Positions 9,416-17,310 of a stretch of DNA of 32,872 nt are shown piece by piece; within the stretch, counting starts at the first letter, position 1, and every line of letters begins with the position of its first letter. The stretch spans positions 1-32,872 of the forward strand of contig CALGGB010000241.1 of assembly GCA_937880925.1 (NCBI GenBank), written 5' to 3'. The DNA comes from an uncultured Rhodospirillaceae bacterium (GTDB lineage Bacteria; Pseudomonadota; Alphaproteobacteria; SP197). The translations under genes were made by a program, and so were the position numbers. A model generated the notes under the pieces. That model did no database searches. It had not been told where the DNA came from and was given only the letters and a program-made list of their open reading frames with translations.

Positions 9416-10234
9416 TTATTCGTCGCAGAGGATTTCGACGAGGGCAGCGCCGTCGATCAAGACGGCACCCTGGCTCATCATCGAAGTGATCAGATGCGCG
9501 ACCTTCTCGGGGATGTAGTTGATCTCCGTGGTCACATCCTTGCCGGAAGCGAAGCCGATCGCCGACTTGTGGTAGACGAAGCACTTGCGGTCGCTGGAGC
9601 CATCGACCGGCAGGCCCGAGAACGGGAACCAGTTGATGTTCATCCAGCTCTTGCCGACCAGGCCCCGAGCGAAGGGAACGTCGCCGCCGACATAGTCCGC
9701 CGAGCTGAACTCGGTCATGTCGAGCATTTCGGTCCACTGCTGGACGCCGACGACGCCGTAGCGCAGGCCGTCATCGGGAACATCAGCTTCGCCGAGCGTG
9801 TTGAAGGCCGAGAAGACCTTGGCCTTGGTCATGCCCGAAGAAGCGAGCGCGACCTCGTTGGTCGCCGTGTCGAGGATCGTGGTGATGATCTCGTCGGTCT
9901 TGCGACCCAGGGCCCAGGAGCCGGAACCGGCGAGAACCTGGCGCTCGTCGATGTTGGTCTTCAGTTCGTCCATCACGTCCGTGTAGTCGGACGCAAAGTA
10001 GTCGGCCAGCGTGCATTCCACGTTGGAATGGCTGACGTTCATGATGGCGAGCTCAGCGTGACGAGCCTTCGTGGTGGCCGAGCCGAGGCCGGCCTTCTGG
10101 AAGGTCGTGGACTTGGCGTTGGTGACCGTCTTGTTGCGGACAGTCGGGCGGAGCTTGGTGCCACGACGCTGGTAGGTCATGTGCACTTCGCTCTCAAACT
10201 GCTTGATGAAAGCGTCAGAGACGTCGACAGCCAT
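9416..10234 (-). CDS. Major capsid protein, 272 aa
   Basis: The gene sits right after the scaffold and before the tail genes, where T7-like phages encode the capsid. The text is typical of HK97-fold capsid subunits of short-tailed phages. It has an N-terminal arm (residues about 10-60, FIKQFESEVHMTYQRRGTKL), a long helical segment around 'YTDVMDELKTNIDERQVLAG', and a beta-rich C-terminal A-domain with 'FVYHKSAIGFASG'. At 272 aa it is on the short side compared with T7 gp10A. It has its own upstream promoter candidate and terminators on both sides, consistent with high expression. Start ATG at 10234 has GAAAGG upstream. Confidence 0.85.
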   Translation of the reverse strand: MAVDVSDAFIKQFESEVHMTYQRRGTKLRPTVRNKTVTNAKSTTFQKAGLGSATTKARHAELAIMNVSHSNVECTLADYFASDYTDVMDELKTNIDERQVLAGSGSWALGRKTDEIITTILDTATNEVALASSGMTKAKVFSAFNTLGEADVPDDGLRYGVVGVQQWTEMLDMTEFSSADYVGGDVPFARGLVGKSWMNINWFPFSGLPVDGSSDRKCFVYHKSAIGFASGKDVTTEINYIPEKVAHLITSMMSQGAVLIDGAALVEILCDE

Positions 10235-10359
10235 GGGATAAGCCTTTCGCGTTGAAGAGGGGACTTCCGTTTCCGGTTGTCCCTTCCGCGATCAGCCGAG
10301 TTGTTCCCTTGGAGGAGCTCTGCGAGGCCGAGATGGGGCCGTGGTAGTTCGTTGAGTGC

Positions 10360-10388
10360 ATTATTCACCGTGAGCGTCTCAGTATCAC
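10360..10388 (-). promoter_or_regulatory. Sigma70-like promoter for the capsid unit
   Basis: On the minus strand, GTGATA (10388-10383; 4 of 6 to TTGACA) is followed after exactly 17 bp by AATAAT (10365-10360; 5 of 6 to TATAAT). It lies only a few bases after the intrinsic terminator at 10391-10421 and about 125 bp upstream of the capsid start. This gives a logical terminate-then-restart arrangement. Confidence 0.5.
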
Positions 10389-10390
10389 GC

Positions 10391-10421
10391 ACAAAAAGAA
10401 AGAGACCCCGAAGGGCCCCTC
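10391..10421 (-). terminator. Intrinsic terminator between scaffold and capsid genes
   Basis: On the minus strand a stem closing a UUCG tetraloop (C10413-UUCG-G10408), with GGGGCCC pairing to GGGUCUC plus flanking weak pairs, is followed by TTTCTTTTT (10401-10393). It lies in a 213-bp gap just after the scaffold stop. This is a textbook intrinsic terminator. Confidence 0.75.
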
Positions 10422-10447
10422 GCCATTCCCTGCCAAAAGACAGGATT

Positions 10448-11311
10448 TCAGACCTTTTTGACCCCGTAGAGCTTGGCAAACCCGGCGTCGACCTTGGCCA
10501 CGAAGGCATTGTCGCGCTTGTTTGCGTCCCAGTAGCGAGGGTCGTCCATCATGGCCGTGAGATCGTCCTGAGACGTGGTTTCCTGACCCATGGGAGCGCC
10601 GCCGCGGCCCGGGTTGCCGCCACTTTCGCCCGCCATGCTCATCAGCATCTCAAGCGCCTCAACGCCGGCTGCGGTCGTGGCGATGCCCTGTACGGCGGCC
10701 AGGTGCTCGTCCTTAAACTGGCGACCGGCCCAGCGACCGACCGCGTCGGTGCGCTGCCTTGCAGTATCGCCCAGCTTGGCCATCTCGTCGTTGGCGTCGG
10801 GCCGCGCCTTGATCGAGGCGTCGACATAGGCCTTGATGCCGTTGTTGAAGCCTTCGTTCGAGAGGCCCATCTCGTGAGCCTGCGCCCGCCAGAACGAGAC
10901 CATGGGATCGTCGGCCTCGATAGCGATGCCCATCTCGGCGTAGTCCGCTGGAAGGGCCACCTCGTAGGCGTCAGGCTTCTCGGGACGGTTGGCCAGTCGA
11001 GCGGTCTCGGCTTCGGCGAGGGCCTGGGCCTTCAGGGTTTCGTTCTTGGCCCCGAACTTCTTCTCGATCTCGGTGTAGCTCTTGAAGGTGTCTTCGAGGC
11101 GGACGGTGCCGTTATCGGGGTCCCAGAACTTCTCCGGCACGAAGGCGGGGCGCTCTGCGGGGGCGTCGGGCTTCTTGCCGCCGGCGTCGTCGTTGCCTTC
11201 GGAGTTGCCGTCAGGGCCCCCACCACCAGCATCGTCTCCGCCCATGGCAAAGAGGCCGAGCGTGAGGCGCGGCTTGCGAATGCGCTCGGGGGAAAATCGC
11301 TCTCGGTTCAT
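10448..11311 (-). CDS. Capsid assembly scaffold protein, 287 aa
   Basis: The protein is highly charged and helical. It has a Gly/Asp/Asn-rich flexible N-terminus (about residues 24-55), a central helical region, and a short basic C-terminal helix (AKVDAGFAKLYGVKKV), the part that contacts capsid in known scaffolds. It lies between the portal/Bbp19 pair and the capsid gene, the standard scaffold position. The 'FWDPDNGTVRLEDTFKSYTE' segment near residues 62-81 is common in scaffold proteins of short-tailed phages. Its ATG overlaps the previous stop (ATGA). Confidence 0.8.
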   Translation of the reverse strand: MNRERFSPERIRKPRLTLGLFAMGGDDAGGGGPDGNSEGNDDAGGKKPDAPAERPAFVPEKFWDPDNGTVRLEDTFKSYTEIEKKFGAKNETLKAQALAEAETARLANRPEKPDAYEVALPADYAEMGIAIEADDPMVSFWRAQAHEMGLSNEGFNNGIKAYVDASIKARPDANDEMAKLGDTARQRTDAVGRWAGRQFKDEHLAAVQGIATTAAGVEALEMLMSMAGESGGNPGRGGAPMGQETTSQDDLTAMMDDPRYWDANKRDNAFVAKVDAGFAKLYGVKKV

Positions 11312-11577
11312 CCTGTCATTCCTCGTTCTACAAGTTGAAAGATCTCTGAGACCAGCTCGCGCTTGCCCTCCATGCGGGGCAGCACTGCCGGGTGTGCGTC
11401 GTGCGGGACCACCGTCCCTGCCGTCTGGTCGGCCAGGTGCTTGAGCACCTTCTTGCCGTCGTCGGTGTTGAACAGCCGGGCATAGAGCTTGGCGATGGCC
11501 ACGCCGCGATCGTGGGCGCTGTCACGCCGCTCCATGGCCTCTTTCGTCGGCCCGGCGGTGCGTCGTGCGGCCCTCAT
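11308..11577 (-). CDS. Bbp19-like small phage protein, 89 aa
   Basis: The core pattern 'AKLYARLFNTDDGKKVLKHL' (residues about 29-48), followed by a short tail with HPAVLPRMEGKRELV, matches the Bbp19-like phage domain. That small family is regularly found between portal and scaffold genes; its role is not established. The gene overlaps the portal stop and the scaffold start by ATGA junctions. The start at 11577 is fixed by the overlap. Confidence 0.65.
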   Translation of the reverse strand: MRAARRTAGPTKEAMERRDSAHDRGVAIAKLYARLFNTDDGKKVLKHLADQTAGTVVPHDAHPAVLPRMEGKRELVSEIFQLVERGMTG

Positions 11578-13166
11578 TGCGCGGGCGGGCCCTGCTGGGC
11601 TCCCTGCTGCGGCGCGGCCTGCGCCTGCTGCTGAGCGGCCTGGGCGATCGCCTGCGCGATCTGCTCACGCTCCGCCTTGGGGCGGACGATGCCGGCATCG
11701 AGGTCGAGCTTAGATGCCAGCGTCAGTGCGTAGTTCTCGTGGTCGATGAAGATCTGGGCAAGCTGCGGCCCGAACATCTGAACCAGGGTCATGGCGTATC
11801 GCTCCATATCGGTGATCTCTTGCTCGACCTGGGCCCGTGAGAGCGGGGAGGTCGCCACAATCTTGATGATCCGACCGTCGGCCTGGGGCGTCTGGATGAT
11901 ACCCTTCTTCTTCAGGACGTAGATCACGCGCTGGATCACCGGCGTCACGAGCTCGTACTGGAGGCGGCCAAAGGCTGAGCCGATCTGGCGGGCGAGGTCG
12001 GCCATGCGCGAGCTGACCTCAGTTGCCGACATCGGAGTGCCCTCGGGAGCGCCGAGGCCCTCGTTGAACATCGCCTTACGGACATTGTGGCGCATATCGT
12101 CAAGGATGAGCTGGGCAACGTCGAGGCGGCCAGGGTTCTCAAGCGGCTCAAGGCCGCGTGTGCCCGGCGAGCGGGGGATCACGGTTCCCGGATCTAGCTC
12201 GATCGTGTCGACGTTGATGATGCCGTCGTCGTCGTACTGCCAGAGGCCCTGGATCGACTGGTCGGCATTCTCTAGGATAAGCTGGATCGTCAGGTTGAGG
12301 GTCTTGATGGCGGGTAGGGTATTGAGAACAGGCCCACGGCCATAGACCTCTCCAGAGGCTTTCGACCAGCGGAAGACAATCCATGGCGAAGATCCGATCC
12401 CTGAATAGCGTTCTTCGTGGATGATCTCTTCTTCTGACTTCAATACGACCTTGTAGTCGTAGGTCGGCTCTACCTTGGTTCGGTCTCGCAGTTCTTCCTC
12501 AACAACGAGGAACTTCTGATCCGGGTTGCTTTTGGACTTCTGTACGACATCGGGGCTGAACTTGGCCCTGCGCCAGATCTGGGTGATCTGGTCGAGGCGG
12601 AGGCTGTGCTCGCGGTAGATGGCGTCGATAGTGCCCGTGGGGCCGATGTTGAAGGCCACGCGCGGCAGCGGGATCGCGGCCCAGTGGATCGGCTCGACGG
12701 CGTCGCCCTCAAGAGCAAGCAGACAGCCGGTGCCGACACCCAGGTCCATGAAGGTCTCGTGGACCTCCTGGTTGAAATTGGAGTTCCGCAGCGTCTCGAA
12801 CATCTTCTTGGTGATGGTCTTGAGGTCGGCGTTGACCTGCTCAACCTCGTCTTCCGGCACGTCGGAGCCGGCGGCCAGGCTCGTCCACTCGGCGAACGTC
12901 GGCATGAGGCCGGCCTGAAGGCGCGAGGCGAACTCGGGCAGGCCAGTTACCGCGGTCTCGTCGAAGATCCGATCAGTGCGAACGTCGCCGCCGGTCTGGA
13001 TTGCGAAGGTCTCGCGCCCGGGCATGGTGAGCTCGTAGCACTCGTCGAAGATATGCTCCCACTTGCGGCGGATGCCGAGCGCGGCGATCTGGCGACGGAT
13101 GACCGCCTTGGCCTGCGTCTCGTTTTCCTGCGCGGCTGGAATGCTCGGGTCGTCGTGGATTCTCAT
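11574..13166 (-). CDS. Portal (head-to-tail connector) protein, 530 aa
   Basis: Length and text match T7 gp8-type portals. Recognisable pieces are an N-terminal helical region with 'YELTMPGRETF', 'GVGTGCLLALEGD', a mid-protein 'SPWIVFRWSKASGEVYGRGP', and 'MSATEVSSRMADLARQIGSA' with its long helix. A Gln/Ala-rich disordered C-terminus follows. The dodecameric portal forms the DNA entry channel and binds terminase. It is coupled by ATGA overlaps to the small gene upstream and to the Bbp19-like gene downstream. Confidence 0.92.
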   Translation of the reverse strand: MRIHDDPSIPAAQENETQAKAVIRRQIAALGIRRKWEHIFDECYELTMPGRETFAIQTGGDVRTDRIFDETAVTGLPEFASRLQAGLMPTFAEWTSLAAGSDVPEDEVEQVNADLKTITKKMFETLRNSNFNQEVHETFMDLGVGTGCLLALEGDAVEPIHWAAIPLPRVAFNIGPTGTIDAIYREHSLRLDQITQIWRRAKFSPDVVQKSKSNPDQKFLVVEEELRDRTKVEPTYDYKVVLKSEEEIIHEERYSGIGSSPWIVFRWSKASGEVYGRGPVLNTLPAIKTLNLTIQLILENADQSIQGLWQYDDDGIINVDTIELDPGTVIPRSPGTRGLEPLENPGRLDVAQLILDDMRHNVRKAMFNEGLGAPEGTPMSATEVSSRMADLARQIGSAFGRLQYELVTPVIQRVIYVLKKKGIIQTPQADGRIIKIVATSPLSRAQVEQEITDMERYAMTLVQMFGPQLAQIFIDHENYALTLASKLDLDAGIVRPKAEREQIAQAIAQAAQQQAQAAPQQGAQQGPPAQ

Positions 13167-13378
13167 ACGACCTTCTTTTCAAGGAAACCACTGCCGCCAG
13201 AGCTGCCGGAGATCAGGGACGTTGCGCCACGAAGGCCGCGCGCCGCGGCAAGGGCGTCCTCGCGCTTTCGGGCGGCCAGAGCCGCGGCATCGCTGGCGAG
13301 CTGCTTCTGGACAGCCTTGCGCTCCTCGATCAAGCTTTGATCGACGGCGGGCTTCTTCGTTTTCATTATTCCTGACAT
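13163..13378 (-). CDS. Small conserved-style virion-operon protein, 71 aa
   Basis: The family is not recognised by name. It is a Lys/Ala-rich helix (AVQKQLASDAAALAARKRED) ending in a Gly/Ser-rich tail 'GATSLISGSSGGSGFLEKK'. Small proteins with this 'SL-x-SG...GFL' ending often precede portal genes in alphaproteobacterial podoviruses. Two starts are possible: ATG at 13378 (MSGIMK) or ATG at 13366, the latter in a TAATG overlap with the upstream stop. The stop overlaps the portal ATG (ATGA). Confidence 0.65.
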   Translation of the reverse strand: MSGIMKTKKPAVDQSLIEERKAVQKQLASDAAALAARKREDALAAARGLRGATSLISGSSGGSGFLEKKVV

Positions 13379-13776
13379 GGTCTCTCGAAGATCGGCGTTC
13401 CGCCTCGACGACGTAACGCACAATAAAGTTGATACGGAGTGAGCAACGGCTCCTCGACGCCGAGCAGGTGGCGAATGGCCGTGACGCACCAGCAGGGCAT
13501 CATGGGCGTCTTGAACCGGGCCCTGCGGGACTTGACCGACAGAAAGCAGCCCTTGTTGGCCTCGATGAAGGCGATCAGCTGGTCGACCTCGTCGTTGTTG
13601 AGGATGCGCGATACCAGGCCGGTCTTGCCCCAGTCGACCACCAGCCAGAGCTCCTTGTCGATGTCGTAGCCAAACGCGATGACGTGGCGGAAGCCGTCCT
13701 TGAGGAACGGCGAGGCCCAGAAGCGGGGTCGCCCGATGTCGAAGAAACCTACGATCCAGTCAGAGATAACGGCCAT
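13366..13776 (-). CDS. Predicted permuted papain-like (NlpC/P60-superfamily) protein, 136 aa
   Basis: The family was not identified with certainty. Seen: a His in a beta-strand context (H31 in FRHVIAFGYD), Asp48 in a 'LWLVVDW' strand, then Cys95/Cys97 at the start of a helix ('CWCVTAIRHLLG', residues 95-106), followed by 'TPYQLYCALRRRG'. This order (His, then Asp, then Cys on a helix) and the 'TP-x-QLY' ending fit circularly permuted papain-like cysteine proteins (LRAT/YiiX style). Activity is inferred, not shown. The gene lies between the large terminase (its start overlaps the terminase stop) and the pre-portal gene, so it is made with packaging and virion proteins. It might be a virion protease or wall-acting enzyme, or an inactive structural relative. 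Confidence 0.55.
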   Translation of the reverse strand: MAVISDWIVGFFDIGRPRFWASPFLKDGFRHVIAFGYDIDKELWLVVDWGKTGLVSRILNNDEVDQLIAFIEANKGCFLSVKSRRARFKTPMMPCWCVTAIRHLLGVEEPLLTPYQLYCALRRRGGTPIFERPCQE

Positions 13777-15301
13777 TGTCGCTCCTAGCCTTGCGCGACT
13801 TGCGGTCGAAGACGTCCCATCGACGCTGTACGCGATGGATCTTCGCCTGCTTGCCGCCAGTCATAACCTGCCGGGCCTCGCCCGCGCCACAACAGACGTA
13901 TTGGCCGGCATCGTGCACATGGCTGTAGCGGTTCTTGTCCGGGCTCGTGTCGTACCTCTCGCCGGCCCCGCTGACCTGGAGCTTTCGGTAGTGATAGCCG
14001 CCCTCCAGCCCGGCGATATAGACGGTGCAGCTCGGATCTACCAGGAAGCCCGGCATGCCGTCGACCAGGCGCTCCATGACGCCGGTGACCGCCTCTACGC
14101 GGATGATCGGGTCGTTCGTCGGTGCCGACATGACCATCAGGCCAGCCTGGCGCATGATCTGGAATGGCGTGGTCTCGTCGGTCTGGGCCCGCTGGTCACC
14201 AGCAGGATCTCCCCAAAGGCGCACACGATTGAGGTGGTCGGGGAAGTCCGTGGCGATCATGAACTTGATGGCCTGGGCAAAGCGAACCGCGCCCATGTCC
14301 GTCACCACGAGCTCGCGCAGGAAGAGCCAGCGGCCTCGCGGGGTTCTCTGGGCAAAGATGGCTGCCGGGGTAAGGCCGAAATCCATTCCGATCAGGAGCT
14401 CGAGATCTGGGGAGATCGGGATCGGCTCTCTGGCGATGTGGGCTGCCTTGTTGAAGCTGGCGTAGACCGGGCGACCGTCCATCACGGCACCCAGCTTGTT
14501 CAGGATGTAGACGTCGATCCAGGAGCGCGTCTTGCCGGTGATCAGCTCGGGATAGTATTTCGGGTCGAGGTGCTGCCCGTTCTCGGCCTTCGGGTTCTGG
14601 ACGTAGCCGGTAACCAGGCCATCGCTATCGAGGACCTCGTTCATGCCTGGGGGCTGGGTGTAGAAGCTCCAGTTGTCGGGCTTGACCAGCATGAGGGCCT
14701 GCTCGGGTGGGATGTGCGGCGGCAGCGGCGTCTCACCGGACATGACCGGCCACCAGTGGTCTTCCTCGGGGGAGTTGGTGTCGGCCCAGACGCCGGACCA
14801 GGTCGGACCGCCGTCCTTCATCGAGGGAAAGCGGCGCACGCGGCTGGTGCAGGCGTCGACGATGGTCTTGGCGACCTCGCGTGCCTCGTTGATCCAGCAG
14901 AACGTCAGCTCCAGTGAGAGGAGCTTCTTGATGTCCTCCGGCTTGTCGAGGGCCAGAAAGATGACCTCGAGGTCGATGTCGCCCTGACGGATGTGGTGGG
15001 TATAGGGCGGCGACCACATGAAGCGCCCGAAGATCTCCTCGGGAAACCACGAGAGCCAGGTCTTGATCGTGGTCGTCTTGAGCTGGGGATTGGTGTTTCG
15101 GATGACGGCGCAGCGCGTCCGGCGGATTCCGTCGGGCCCGGGAGCCTGCTGGCCGGCGCGGCGAAAGATCTCCATCGCGCACGCGACCGACTTGCCAGAG
15201 CCGATCGGGCCGCGGATGCCTCTGAAGAAGCGGTCGTCGCGCATAAAGGCTTTGAGCTGAGCCCCGCCAGGCTTGTAGGTAATCGGCTCCGCAGTGCTCA
15301 C
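13760..15301 (-). CDS. terL: Terminase large subunit, 513 aa
   Basis: This is the ATPase and nuclease motor that cuts and packages the genome. Walker A is GPIGSGKS at residues 31-38. The Walker B / catalytic Glu region is 'LTFCWINEARE' (132-142). The RNase H-like nuclease carries 'GMDFG' (Asp307), 'WGDPAG' (Asp365) and 'HVHDAGQY' (Asp464), the expected three acidic positions. Its start overlaps the stop of the 66-aa upstream gene (ATGA), and its 3' end overlaps the papain-like gene. Length and motif spacing fit T7 gp19-like and related large terminases. Confidence 0.95.
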   Translation of the reverse strand: MSTAEPITYKPGGAQLKAFMRDDRFFRGIRGPIGSGKSVACAMEIFRRAGQQAPGPDGIRRTRCAVIRNTNPQLKTTTIKTWLSWFPEEIFGRFMWSPPYTHHIRQGDIDLEVIFLALDKPEDIKKLLSLELTFCWINEAREVAKTIVDACTSRVRRFPSMKDGGPTWSGVWADTNSPEEDHWWPVMSGETPLPPHIPPEQALMLVKPDNWSFYTQPPGMNEVLDSDGLVTGYVQNPKAENGQHLDPKYYPELITGKTRSWIDVYILNKLGAVMDGRPVYASFNKAAHIAREPIPISPDLELLIGMDFGLTPAAIFAQRTPRGRWLFLRELVVTDMGAVRFAQAIKFMIATDFPDHLNRVRLWGDPAGDQRAQTDETTPFQIMRQAGLMVMSAPTNDPIIRVEAVTGVMERLVDGMPGFLVDPSCTVYIAGLEGGYHYRKLQVSGAGERYDTSPDKNRYSHVHDAGQYVCCGAGEARQVMTGGKQAKIHRVQRRWDVFDRKSRKARSDNGRYL

Positions 15302-15498
15302 GTCATGTCGATGCGCGCCCTCGCGGCATCCTCGATTTCCTGCTGAAGGGCTACCGGTCCAAGGGCTTCGATAACCCTGTCGGCCTCACGGTCGGTGATC
15401 TTGTCCGCCGGGTAGTGCTCAAGGTGCACCTGCTTGACGAGCCTGCGAACGCGCTGAAGGCTGTCGAAGGTGAGGGTAGAGAGAAAGCTCATGCCCAT
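15298..15498 (-). CDS. Small conserved podovirus protein preceding terL, 64-66 aa
   Basis: The text 'SLQRVRRLVKQVHLEHYP' followed by 'DKITDREADRVIEALGP' is a pattern I know from small proteins directly upstream of terL in many T7-like phages; their function is unknown. Two starts exist: ATG at 15498, or ATG at 15492, which overlaps the stop of the 21-codon frame upstream (ATGA) and is therefore preferred. It is basic and helical with an ATGA overlap into terL. It could assist the terminase, but that is inference. Confidence 0.75.
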   Translation of the reverse strand: MGMSFLSTLTFDSLQRVRRLVKQVHLEHYPADKITDREADRVIEALGPVALQQEIEDAARARIDMT

Positions 15499-15554
15499 GC
15501 GTCATCGCTCTCCTTGAAGAGTTCCAGCGCCTCTCGGATGATGGTCTCAGTCAT
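15489..15554 (-). CDS. Tiny coupled reading frame, 21 aa
   Basis: The frame encodes MTETIIREALELFKESDDAW plus Ala, a single amphipathic helix. Its ATG sits in a TAATG overlap with the stop of the upstream 66-aa gene, and its TGA overlaps an in-frame ATG of the next gene (ATGA). Both ends therefore use the same coupling as the surrounding genes. An AAATTT-rich stretch rather than a good ribosome binding site precedes it, so translation would depend on reinitiation. Coding status is plausible but unproven. Confidence 0.45.
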   Translation of the reverse strand: MTETIIREALELFKESDDAWA

Positions 15555-15754
15555 TAAATTTCCTCATCCGGCACGACGTACCCGAGAACTGCCGCCCTCG
15601 CCACCGCCTCCTCACGCGAGCTGGTGATGATTTCCATCTGACGCTCGCTGGCGAGCCACTGGCCGACGCCGACTTCGAGGACGCCGTCAGCCACGCCGTC
15701 AGTGATAAGGATGACGTAGCTGGTCTTGTCCGCGTTTTGAATGATGTCGGTCAT
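15554..15754 (-). CDS. Hypothetical protein, 66 aa
   Basis: Not recognised. It is an acidic, soluble protein with alternating hydrophobic strands (SYVILITDGVADGVLEVGVG) and a helix with 'SREEAVARAAVLGYVVPDEE', suggesting a small alpha/beta fold. Start and stop are both coupled to neighbours (the ATG at 15754 shares a base with the upstream stop). Confidence 0.65.
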   Translation of the reverse strand: MTDIIQNADKTSYVILITDGVADGVLEVGVGQWLASERQMEIITSSREEAVARAAVLGYVVPDEEI

Positions 15755-16671
15755 TAGGCGGCACCCCCGTCTGTGATGGTCCAGCCGTCAGTGACCAGAG
15801 CTGCACGAGCAGTGGCCGCTGCGCCTGCGCTGTAGGTAGTCCCGCCGACTGAAAGCGAGACTGTTGATTGATGGGGTTGACCCTGCCAGCCAATCAGTAG
15901 GGCGTTATAGTTTGCCGTGGACAGATTGGTTTCCTTGGTAAAGTTAGCTGCGTTTGCAACCTGCCCAATATTCCAGCCGCCTACGTCCTGATCGAAGGCC
16001 ATTGCTCCTGCGTAATAGAACATGCCGCCCACATGAGCGTTGGACGACATATCCCACACACCGATAGCCTGATTGAAGGATGTTGCCCCAAGGAACATAT
16101 TCTGGGTTGTCGCCACTGACCCGGTGTCCCAGCCGGCCACAGTTCCGTTAAAGGACGTGGTGCCTTGGAACATCCCCAGCATATCGGTGACGCCTGACGT
16201 ATCCCACGAGTTCAGGTTGGGAGCGGTTAGAGACGTGCAATCGCGGAACATATATCGCAGAGACGTGGAGGTCAGCAGCGGGGCGTCAGTCGCGGTGACA
16301 TTGAGATTGGTGCAGCCATAGAACGCGCCGTGGGTTGTGATGTCCAGATCGCCCCACTGGCTGATTGTGGTGATGACCGTTTTGTCGCCGGCGTTATTAA
16401 ACTGGAAGCCTTTGCATATGCCTGTGATGGTGATTGTGTAGGTTGCAGCAACGCCTGAGTAGGTGTGAGCCTTCTCGGCTTGGTCCCAGGCGGTGATTAC
16501 GTCTTGATTGCCGTCGCCCCAGTCCACGCCGAAGCTGTATGTCCCGCCGCTGATTAGCGGCAGCGTTACAACCTGGTCCGATGTCGTGGTGGTCCAGGTC
16601 GATATGAACGGAACTGCTCCGATGCCGAGGGGTGCTTCCAGGATGGACCTGAGAGGAGCCCTCAGTGTCAT
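15754..16671 (-). CDS. DUF285 / BspA-type leucine-rich repeat protein, 305 aa
   Basis: The C-terminal half carries DUF285-type units of about 25-30 residues: 'FRDCTSLTAPNLNSWDTSGV' (142-161), then 'GMFQGTTSFNGTVAGWDTG' (166-184), 'NMFLGATSFNQAIGVWDMS' (191-209) and 'YAGAMAFDQDVGGWNIG' (220-236). It ends with 'TANYNALLIGWQ', the usual end of such arrays. The N-terminal half has a PKD-like 'FGVDWGDG' (47-54) with 'HTYSG'. There is no signal peptide. Such repeats occur in surface and adhesion proteins of bacteria; here the gene lies in the virion operon, so a tail-associated, receptor-binding or decoration role is inferred. Repeats make domain gain by transfer likely. The start overlaps the stop of the 113-aa gene. 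Confidence 0.85.
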   Translation of the reverse strand: MTLRAPLRSILEAPLGIGAVPFISTWTTTTSDQVVTLPLISGGTYSFGVDWGDGNQDVITAWDQAEKAHTYSGVAATYTITITGICKGFQFNNAGDKTVITTISQWGDLDITTHGAFYGCTNLNVTATDAPLLTSTSLRYMFRDCTSLTAPNLNSWDTSGVTDMLGMFQGTTSFNGTVAGWDTGSVATTQNMFLGATSFNQAIGVWDMSSNAHVGGMFYYAGAMAFDQDVGGWNIGQVANAANFTKETNLSTANYNALLIGWQGQPHQSTVSLSVGGTTYSAGAAATARAALVTDGWTITDGGAA

Positions 16672-17009
16672 ACCGGACGCCGGGCCTGGGCGATGCGCGA
16701 GGTCAGCGTACCTGACGTGTAGGCCGTGACGTTCACGTTGTAGTAAGCGCCTTCAGCCTCGAAACCGACGACAGTGCGGTCCGCGCTGTTGGAAACGGTG
16801 CCCAGAGCGTCCTCGATGTCATTCCACGTCGGGCTGGAGGCCACGTCGTCCGTGGTGCGGACCACTTTCCACGTTGCGGTAGCGCCGCCACCGACCTGAA
16901 CCTGGAAACGACCGGGCTCGATGAAGATCGAGGCGGCCTCCGCGGTTACCAGCCCCGTGGCGGTCACCGATGCGGCAGCCACTTTGCCGGGATTGCTGAG
17001 AGAGGCCAT
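16668..17009 (-). CDS. Hypothetical beta-rich virion-operon protein, 113 aa
   Basis: The family is not recognised. It is Thr/Val/Ala-rich with short strands (RFQVQVGGGATATWKVVRTT, then VGFEAEGAYYNVNVTAYTSG), resembling small structural or fibre-associated proteins. Its stop overlaps the ATG of the DUF285 gene (ATGA), so the two are probably made together and may interact. AAGGAG lies upstream of ATG at 17009. A G/C-rich 6-bp hairpin at 17061-17077 lies in the 73-bp gap before it, without a T-run. Confidence 0.65.
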   Translation of the reverse strand: MASLSNPGKVAAASVTATGLVTAEAASIFIEPGRFQVQVGGGATATWKVVRTTDDVASSPTWNDIEDALGTVSNSADRTVVGFEAEGAYYNVNVTAYTSGTLTSRIAQARRPV

Positions 17010-17082
17010 GCGACGAAGCTCCTTGGCGGTCTATCTGTGATCTTCAGGAATAGGCGTCTCCGGGGCCTGCCGCCCCGCACAT

Positions 17083-17310
17083 TTAGGACGCCCGGGCCTG
17101 GGCCTTTTCTTTCTTCGTGTCGGCATAGCAGTCCTTCTGGAGCTTAAGGGCTGCCAGGAGGGTCCTGACCAGGGCCTCCATGGTCTGCCGCTCTGGCGCA
17201 GGAGGGCTGGCGATCACCGAGATGACCTTCGGGCTGGACCGTGAGATCTCAGCAAGCGCGGCCTCAACCTCCTTCTTCGGCCCGGTCAGCATGACTACGA
17301 GGTCAGACAC
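17083..17310 (-). CDS. Hypothetical protein with GTG start, 75 aa
   Basis: Not recognised. The best start is GTG at 17310: it overlaps the stop of the preceding gene (GTGTCTGA) and has GGAGGAG about 6 bases upstream. The ATG further upstream would force a 120-nt overlap. The product has a short beta/helix N-terminus (SDLVVMLTGPKKEVEAALAE) and a C-terminal Lys/Ala helix with one Cys. Confidence 0.6.
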   Translation of the reverse strand: MSDLVVMLTGPKKEVEAALAEISRSSPKVISVIASPPAPERQTMEALVRTLLAALKLQKDCYADTKKEKAQARAS

